From Artemisia argyi (Eukaryota > Streptophyta > Magnoliopsida > Asterales > Asteraceae), in the NCBI GenBank assembly GCA_030686995.1, contig CM060704.1, forward strand, positions 117,158,042-117,222,041: a stretch of DNA of 64,000 bases, given 5' to 3'. Numbering within the stretch: position 1 is the first letter of the stretch; every line of letters starts with the position of its first letter. A model generated the notes under the pieces. The model was not told the DNA's origin. It worked only from the letters and a program-made list of their open reading frames with translations, and did not search any database. This document shows, piece after piece, positions 57,537 through 64,000 of the stretch. Made by a program: the position numbers and the translations under genes.

Positions 57537-57640
57537 TGGTCGCCCTTACTGAGGCACCCAATTACCTGCAGGTCGCTGATGAGAGAAAGCTGAAGTGACA
57601 AAAGAAAATGGAAGGATTGAATCTCCTTACTATGGTAGCC
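55512..57640 (+). mobile_element. Harbinger-like element carrying only the Myb-type gene, TSD TAA
   Basis: TAA at 55509-55511 and 57641-57643. The ends are GGCTACCCACAGAAGAGAT and, inward from the right, GGCTACCATAGTAAGGAGAT. Inside are an (AAT)n run (55697-55765), a degenerate accessory gene (55909-57422) and an A-tract (57496-57534). There is no transposase. The MITE at 52026 has the same ends and is its short form. The total of 2129 bp is close to the 2002 bp of the unrelated-end element at 79. Confidence 0.82.
55909..57422 (+). pseudogene. Myb/SANT and NAM-associated accessory protein (ORF1-like), frameshifted
   Basis: ATG (55909) begins MSKKTPHPKGRKSR with a Q/P-rich N-terminus. After a frameshift come S/Y-rich and acidic segments (DDLGDDDDDDNTLSEEMSP) and a nuclear-signal-like KPKKRAKKGKKK (near 56505). 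A Myb-like part with EDIALGMAWSDSSENN (about 56570-56625) is interrupted by stops. Then come VGAFCAIYDNAYR, SDLNIYKRACDEYE and HCWEILRDHETWK (56760-56925), the NAM-associated core. The C-terminus has a charged coiled coil (LELERKKVEQDDRRLVIEEQ) ending at 57420. The order matches plant proteins annotated as GST T3-like or NAM-associated, the accessory partner of PIF/Harbinger transposases. At least three frame changes make it inactive. Confidence 0.75.
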
Positions 57641-57914
57641 TAACAATGGAAATGATGATAATGCGAACAATGTTTAACAATGGATACGATGATAATATGG
57701 ACAATCAAGAGAAGTAATTGTTGTGTGACCGATCGATTAAAGAAATCGAGTTTTAGAGTTGATTCGATTGTTGGTTTGGTAGTGGTAGTTATGGTATTCT
57801 TTCTATAGGTTGATTAGCTAGTGTATCCTTTTATGAAATTTTTCACATATTTTTTACTTGATCTACTTGGTTTTTAATATTATTGCTTTTTGACGCGGGT
57901 TTCATTTACTTTTA

Positions 57915-58287
57915 GGGCCTGTTTGGTTTCAGGTAATTACACTGTTGGACTTGACTCAAAGAATAAAAATGTGTTTGTTTAGATTTTCAGGGTTAGGATG
58001 TGGGGATCAAAACCAACTGACACACACTATTACAAAAGTTATATCACTTGCCTGGATTTGAAAAAGTGTGGGTCCCAACAATACTTCACTCTCTCATTCT
58101 TTCTTTTTCTAATATTTTAAAATATCAAATTTAAATTTAAATTAATATTTTAAAGTTAAAAAAATAATTTACTTATAAACTAATATACTTTATCTCTCCT
58201 ACATCAAATCCAAATTCAAATCCTAATTCAAATTTAAATCCAAATCCAAATTATAATCCTAAACCCCACTACAAACCAAACGGGCCC
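57915..58287. mobile_element. Tourist-like MITE, 373 bp, TSD TTA
   Basis: TTA at 57912-57914 and 58288-58290. The ends are GGGCCTGTTTGGTTT and, inward from the right, GGGCCCGTTTGGTTTG. The inner right half has AAATCC/AAATTC repeats. Confidence 0.85.
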
Positions 58288-58646
58288 TTAGAGTTTTAGT
58301 TTGTGTGTAGCTTGTAATGCCTAGAGTAAGTCCATTTTGTTCGTTAAGGTATTTTTGTCTGCTTGGCCGCATTATAATTAGGTCTTTGAATCATACTTGT
58401 TGCTTTTGTTACGCCTCAAAAATCGAAGAGGTACTTTTATAAGTGCCATATTATTATTAGTTTGTTCATTTTAAATAACTATATAGCAATATTTTGATGT
58501 AGTTAGTCATTTTAAAAGAAAGAGAAATGTTAAGCAAGTATAATATATAAGATTGTGTTTTGGTTTAGTAAGTTTTGTGGCCAACATCATGGAAATGAGA
58601 TTTGAAGCACCAAACTTGCCATACTGTCAAAGTGCCACCAAACTTA
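58288..58646. other. No gene recognised
   Basis: AT-rich spacer between two MITEs. Confidence 0.45.
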
Positions 58647-59017
58647 GGTGGTGTTTGTTTTTAAAGAGGCTTTGAATCTGAATCTGAACCGCACATCTGA
58701 ATCTGAATCTGAGACGTAAATGTCTGAATCTGACCACATCTGAAAAAAAAAAAAAAAAAAAAAAAAAAACTCATGTTTGAACCGCACATTTACTTGCTTG
58801 TACTACTTTTTTTTTAGTTTTCTTTTGTGTCAGTAAAAGGTAACAAGAGGCATTCAGACACCCCTTTCAAGTCTTGACCATTAAGATCTTATTGCCTCTG
58901 AACGCGTCTGAACGGGAAAAAAAACAAACGGTCTGAACGACCAAAATGTCTTACCGCGTCTGAACGGTTCAGATTAAGAGGCTGTTAAGAGCCTCTTAAT
59001 GAAAAACAAATATCACC
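58647..59017. mobile_element. Tourist-like MITE, 371 bp, TSD TTA
   Basis: TTA at 58644-58646 and 59018-59020. The ends are GGTGGTGTTTGTTTTTAAAG and, inward from the right, GGTGATATTTGTTTTTCAT. Subterminal repeats of TCTGAATCTGAA and CGTCTGAACG; an A-tract at 58744-58769. Confidence 0.85.
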
Positions 59018-59020
59018 TTA

Positions 59021-59462
59021 GTTATGACTAACACAACATTGACTTCTTGACCAAAAATTCCAGAGAGTTCATGTGTTTGTGTGTGTGGTTCGGTTGGATC
59101 AAGTTCCAAGCTTTAAACAAGTATACTCACATCTTCGTGAGGTGAGAATTTGGGGATTTTGTGTAGAATAGGTTTTGAGCTAAATTGGAAACAAATGAGG
59201 TTATGGAAATAAAATCCCAATAATAATTGGGAAAAATTGAGGATTTAGGAAAATACTCATATGATCATTTGATGATCATATATATGTTGATGTAATCAAA
59301 TAAGTACACATTTAGTACATCATTTATCTCATTATATTACTCATTTATTATACTCTTATATAAGAATTGCTTAATCATTTACTTTTCTCATTCTTAATAA
59401 TTATGGAGCAATAATTGAAAAGACACAGAAAATGGAGCTAAAATGAAGAGAATATCATATTA
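59021..59462. other. No gene; possible upstream part of an LTR
   Basis: AT-rich sequence leading into the ATACGCCGTAT array. A dyad ATATGATCATTTGATGATCATAT lies near 59260. No LTR start was resolved. Confidence 0.4.
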
Positions 59463-59476
59463 GACGAAGAATACAG

Positions 59477-60021
59477 GTATCCATGCTAATTAGGATATGC
59501 CGTATGTTTTATTTAGAAGAAAATGAAGAATAATTGTGTTTTGAAGGATATAACGTATCCAAGTTTGTGGGATACGCCGTATAGAACCCTGAGAGATAAA
59601 GATCCAAGACGCAATTTGAAGACATACAACGTATCTATATATGGGGATACGCCGTATAAGATCCCGAGAAGAAATCCAAGAGAAGAAATGAAACCTAAAG
59701 AAGATTTCAAATTTACATGATGGCCTTAGAGAATGCTTTAGTATTCTGGCTATAACTCCTTAATCTGAACTCTTATATAGTTGATTTAAAAGGCAACGAA
59801 AAGGGAAAAGAAGTTCTACCTGGTTCCTGCTTGAAAATGGTGTATTAAGGGAGAATTTGGATATATGCCGTATTGGTAATATCTTGTATCCGTTTTTTGG
59901 ATAGCCGTATCGGAGCCGATTTTAGAATATTCAATGTTTGGAGCTCAAGTTTGATACCTTGAATACGTCGTATCGGACTTGAATACGTTGTATTGGCCCT
60001 AGTTTTATAAAACTATAAATA
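59477..60021 (+). promoter_or_regulatory. ATACGCCGTAT dyad array with TATA box, LTR-like control region
   Basis: Full or near-full dyads: 59495 (ATATGCCGTAT), 59572 (ATACGCCGTAT), 59647 (ATACGCCGTAT), 59863 (ATATGCCGTAT), about 59901 (ATAGCCGTAT), 59963 (ATACGTCGTAT) and 59983 (ATACGTTGTAT). Inverted partners GTATCC lie before several, making outer dyads such as CGTATCC...GGATACG at 59554 and 59570. TATAAATA follows at 60014-60021, and the text after it resembles retroelement R-U5. The layout copies that of LTRs A-G with a different outer sequence but the same ACGSCGT core. Confidence 0.6.
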
Positions 60022-60729
60022 CAGACCCTTATAGCGAATCAGGGCATTATGGGGGAGAGCTTGGGCCAAATCATCCTAGAAGACCACTCCATCTTTAAAG
60101 AACATCTCTCATCATTATTGCATTGTTTATCATTCAATTTGCATATCAATTTTGTTTATGAGTGATTGTTTTTACTTTCTTTCTTCTGAAACAATTGCAA
60201 CATTTTTTTATGCTTTTTAAGATCTATTTTCACATATTCTATTTGAAAAGAGTGATGCTACGCTGATAGCTTGAGCTTTTTAAATGATGATTTATGTTAT
60301 TTAAAGAGTGCATGGAAGGTGTTTAACGAAATGTCTTAAGAAATATTCATGAACATATTTTGTTTCTTAAACTAAATAATTTCGATTAGGCTATTTACTT
60401 TAACCATGTGTAAGAGTTTGCTCTAAGATATGTGCTCATGTAGCCTCAATTTATGTTCAATGTGGCTAAATTAGTAACACCGAGATTTGTAATGTTTTTC
60501 TCAAGAAATTTTGACTTTTACCAAGTCATCGAGTTTAAGAGTTTTCTAATTCCCAATGGACACCTGAGGTATTTTCCGTAACCTTTAATTTCATATTCAT
60601 GAATACAAACATGGTGCCCGGTTATGAGATTATCATGTTCAAATATGTTATTCCATGCAATATCTTTCTAAATGGCAATTCGAACGAGATCACTACATCT
60701 TTCACTCATCCATCATTGTGCAAGTAAGA
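60022..60729 (+). other. Possible R-U5 of an LTR; no gene
   Basis: AT-rich transcribed-leader-like text (ACCACTCCATCTTTAAAGAACATC, TTCATATTCATGAATACAAAC). No primer site could be recognised, so the LTR reading stays tentative. Confidence 0.35.
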
Positions 60730-60907
60730 CATAGAAATGTTATGTGTTTATGAATAGAAAGAAGTGAAAAGATTTATTGATTAAATGTTATAGATTACAT
60801 GTTGCTCCTGTATAGATACATAGAAATGTTATGTGTTTATGAATAGAAAGAAGTGCGAATATTTATTGACTAAATGTTATAGGTTACATGTTGCTCCTGT
60901 ATAGATA
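60730..60907. repeat. 89-bp tandem duplication
   Basis: Units start CATAGAAATGTTATGTG at 60730 and 60819; a third decayed start (CATATAGATGTG) is at 60908. Confidence 0.88.
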
Positions 60908-63393
60908 CATATAGATGTGGGTTTTAGGTTGTTTACTTAGAAGCATGTCTACTTGTGTTATATGTTATCTTTAGAGAGTTGGATTGGCGAAAGTTGTTTC
61001 GGATTGCTTATTGAACAACCATTTGTAAGCAGTTTCATTAAGCAATTTCGAACAACCTTTTTTTTGTGTTTTTTTTAATGGCAAAGAGATAACAACCCAT
61101 GTATAATTAGGAGGTCATGAACACTTTCCATGGATAATACTAAGCATACTTGGATCTATTTGTATAAAGGTAATTTCAAAGAGTATATATTGTTTTTGTC
61201 TTTATGAGAAAAGTACTCCAAGCTTGTGTCCATTAATGTGTTGGATGGCAATGATACTTTGACATGAAGTTGCAATGTTGCATTTTATATGCTACGGAGT
61301 ATTTATCATCGAGTTGCATTAATTAAGGAGGATTAAAACTTGAAGACAAAAGATTTGGTTCATTTTATATTTTATTTTTGTTTACCTCAGAAAATATTGT
61401 AAAAGATAGCCATCATCTATGTAAATATGTAATCAATATGTTTAACGGCATCATGATTGGCATTTCTTGATGTAGAAAGATGATGATTTTGGCGGTTATT
61501 TGATAGCATTGAGGTTTGAGTATTAATGAAGATATAGGAAGATTAAACTGGCCATGAATAGAGATGTTTTTCTTTTTCTAAAACTGATTGAAAATACTCC
61601 AGTGTTCTTTTTTTCTCTCCATACACAAGTGGTTTCATTCAAGTTACATGCTAAATGCTACAAGAATGCAGGTTACTATGTGCTGAGTTTGGAACGAGTC
61701 TAAATGACAATTTTTGCAAATGAAGAAAATGCTAAATACATAAAGGCCGATTAGTAGAAGGCCGAATAGTAAGCCTAAAATGAAAAGTTGTAACTAATGT
61801 TTTATATCAAGTCAGAACATATTGATATATTGTGAGGTCAAAATAATTTCTTGAAGTCTAATAACTTGTATATATTAACAAAAGTGTACCATACCCTCGT
61901 AGTCTCGAAAAATAGTTGGCTTTGTATTTAAGTGAGATATTTAGCAAATATTTTACCTATATCGTATACGTAAATCCTCTTCGATGTCACATCACAGTTT
62001 GATTTGATACATCTATTTGGAATAAGAGTTGTTAATAGGATGTGAGTTTTGTTAGCTATGATTTTAGCATCTAATATATAAGCAGTTAAAACAGATTATA
62101 TTTAAAGTACAACTGTGAGTGTGTCAACAAAATTTAAGAGTGTACAAATCAATTCTCATTCTAAATATTCCATTAAAATGAAAAAATTTAAATTAGATGT
62201 TGATTTTTTTTCAGTTTGTCCTGTATATTTATTTCGATTCTTGTTTTAGGATAGAAAGGAGTAATTCATAAGTGATCAACATCGTTTTCTTTCGTCCTAT
62301 TTTTGTTGCCGACAACCCATAGCCATTACATGCAATAGACGGAGTAAAAACAATTAAACACGTTACAGATTGTCATTTTCAATGAAGAAAAAAAATATTA
62401 CATTTTATTAAAAATATTTTCCTTTAAAAAAGAGATATAAAGCAATCGTATCGGAGCAAAGTACTATATTAAAAAGTAGACAAATATCAACCTTTTCCCG
62501 GAGACAAATTTTTGTGGCGTTTAACTAAATTGTATCTGATTCTATAAATTTATATACATTACTTTACAAATATACTTTACTGTGATCAATATTTTTTAGA
62601 TCCATATTTTATTATTTCTTTCATCTCAAAATTATTATTTCCGACAAAAAAAACACACAGTTTAATAAAAATGATAACTATATTTTTCAACCAATCAAAT
62701 ATTATCACATCCATTAAACTCTCTATTAATTGGTTGACACAAGAAAGAACTACTCCGTCCGTTCTAATAATTATAATATATATTGCTGACGGAGCAGAGA
62801 GAAAAAATGATGACATGACATTACCTTCTTACCGTCGGATTGAAGCAACAATAAATCTTGACCATTTAAAATCAAGTTTATCCTTATCTGCAACTTATTT
62901 CCTAATTTTCAGCTAGGTGCTCTTTGAATTAACACGCGTTTTCTAACATCAAGTGTAGGTTTGAAAAAGTCAACAAGTTTTAGTTTGGTTACTTATCTCT
63001 AAATATCCGAAAATTTGTTAATATAAAACTCACATTGTATCTTTTGAGGACTATATAGAGAATGAGCTACCATTTAATTTATGTCATGTCTCATGACAAA
63101 AGATCTGAAACGATTTTGTATCTCATTATTTGTAGGTTTGGCTATGGTTTCACACAAACTAATTTGTCTTATCAAGTTGATTATATCAAAGATAAAATAT
63201 GGTTCTAAAATATTCGTGTCTTTTGAGTTCGAAAAGCGTACCATGTTTAGTTTTTGCCTCATTAGTCGACTACATCTTTCCTTCTTAATTCATTACTAAT
63301 AACTCTTTACAACGAAAGTCTCAGGTGTTGAGACAATGATTGTTACCATGTTAACCAATCCACTCTATATCTATGAGATGACAAAACGACTAA
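60908..63393. other. No gene recognised; decayed MITE pieces
   Basis: AT-rich intergenic DNA. A partial copy of the GTGTGCAAATCA inverted-repeat family is at about 62090-62152. A decayed Stowaway-like segment (TTCATCTCAAAATTATTATTTCC at 62620 and ACTACTCCGTCCGTTCTAATAAT at 62750) shows terminal similarity only. Short ORFs here have no recognisable features. Confidence 0.45.
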
Positions 63394-63474
63394 ACGAGGG
63401 ATACACTTTTCTGTTTTTGCCATGTGTCATTGTCAAAGTAGAACGAGGGATACACTTTTCTGTTTTCGCCATGT
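63394..63474. repeat. Short tandem duplication, ~49-bp period
   Basis: ACGAGGGATACACTTTTCTG followed by TTT(T/C)GCCATGT occurs at 63394 and 63443. Confidence 0.85.
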
Positions 63475-64000
63475 CATAGTGGAAGTACGTTGTTACCGAA
63501 TATCATCCATCATGCCATGCTTTCTTCTCTTCGTTGGTGCCTCTGTTTAATGTATTTCATGTGCATATAAGGTTGAGAAATATTTGTCATATTTTTCTTC
63601 AGTTTATCGTGATGTATTTCATGTATATATATAATTTATATAAGTGTCTCACCTCATAAAAGTATATAAATCTAGCCTCATGACATATGTGTGTATAATG
63701 TATTGAAGAACAAAATATCCGTATCATATCAATAATTTAAGAGCATCATTACTACGTATAAAATTCGAATGTTATTGATTAAGTTTGATGTGTATGATTG
63801 ATTTTATTGGAGTTCATTATTGTTGTTTGTTACTATAATATTTCATTATTATGATTTTTTTTCTTCTAATAAAAAGAAATAAGTAAGGTTAGTAATTAAC
63901 CTAAGCAGGGCAAGGTATAGACCATAACGGGTTTTTGCAATAAATTGCGATGAGAGATGTTAGTTCTTCACTTTACGTATGGTGAGAGAAAAAATATAGC
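63475..64000. other. No gene recognised
   Basis: AT-rich sequence to the window edge without identifiable coding or repeat content. Confidence 0.4.

Overview
The window looks like repeat-rich plant nuclear DNA, most likely from a daisy-family (Asteraceae) genome, perhaps the Artemisia/Tanacetum group. The evidence is AT-rich sequence, spliced genes with GT-AG introns, Stowaway-, Harbinger-, MULE- and Helitron-type DNA elements, and LTR retrotransposons. The Ty1/copia remnant at 4.1-7.85 kb carries a gag-pol spacer that I recognise from Tanacetum-type elements; this is recognition, not a search result. No rRNA, tRNA or CRISPR array was seen.

0-16.5 kb: the only ordinary host gene I can support is a complete four-exon universal stress protein gene (USP-B, minus strand, 12619 to 10087, 163 aa). 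A tandem paralogue (USP-A) enters at the left edge with only its first four codons. Their upstream regions are duplicates, so each shows the empty site of insertions in the other. USP-A carries a 2.0-kb Harbinger-like element with two divergent ORFs in its leader or promoter, and further upstream a 1.2-kb MULE-type foldback element. USP-B carries a 743-bp deletion derivative of the same Harbinger family in intron 1, a Helitron ending 12 bp past its stop codon, and upstream a 2.9-kb foldback element with minisatellite arms.

16.7-46.7 kb: a nest of LTR elements that can be peeled by target-site duplications. A degenerate Ty3/gypsy chromovirus-like element (F, about 16.69-45.59 kb) has been split by a solo LTR (T, 17.39-40.82), a second solo LTR (E, 40.99-42.39) and a partial LTR (G, 45.59-46.69). 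T is itself split by two non-autonomous Athila-like elements, A (18.50-33.08) and D (34.40-40.72). A is split by a third complete element, B (19.43-25.82), and by a solo LTR, C (26.52-27.93). When one copy of TSD TAAAT is removed, the gag reading frame of F runs straight across T.

46.7-64 kb: DNA-transposon debris. It includes Stowaway-like MITEs, Helitron ends, a broken PIF/Harbinger transposase split by a Stowaway MITE, a 2.1-kb Harbinger-like element carrying only a frameshifted Myb/NAM-type accessory gene, two Tourist-like MITEs, and an LTR-like control region.

The most distinctive signal is regulatory. LTRs A-E and G carry clusters of the 11-bp dyad TGACGGCGTCA, two facing TGACG half-sites one base apart, next to the TATA box. 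Dyads repeatedly occur as pairs with a 22-23-bp start-to-start pitch although the bases between them differ. An unrelated LTR-like region at 59.5-60.0 kb has an analogous array of ATACGCCGTAT, sharing the 7-bp core ACGSCGT. I know of no description of this arrangement.
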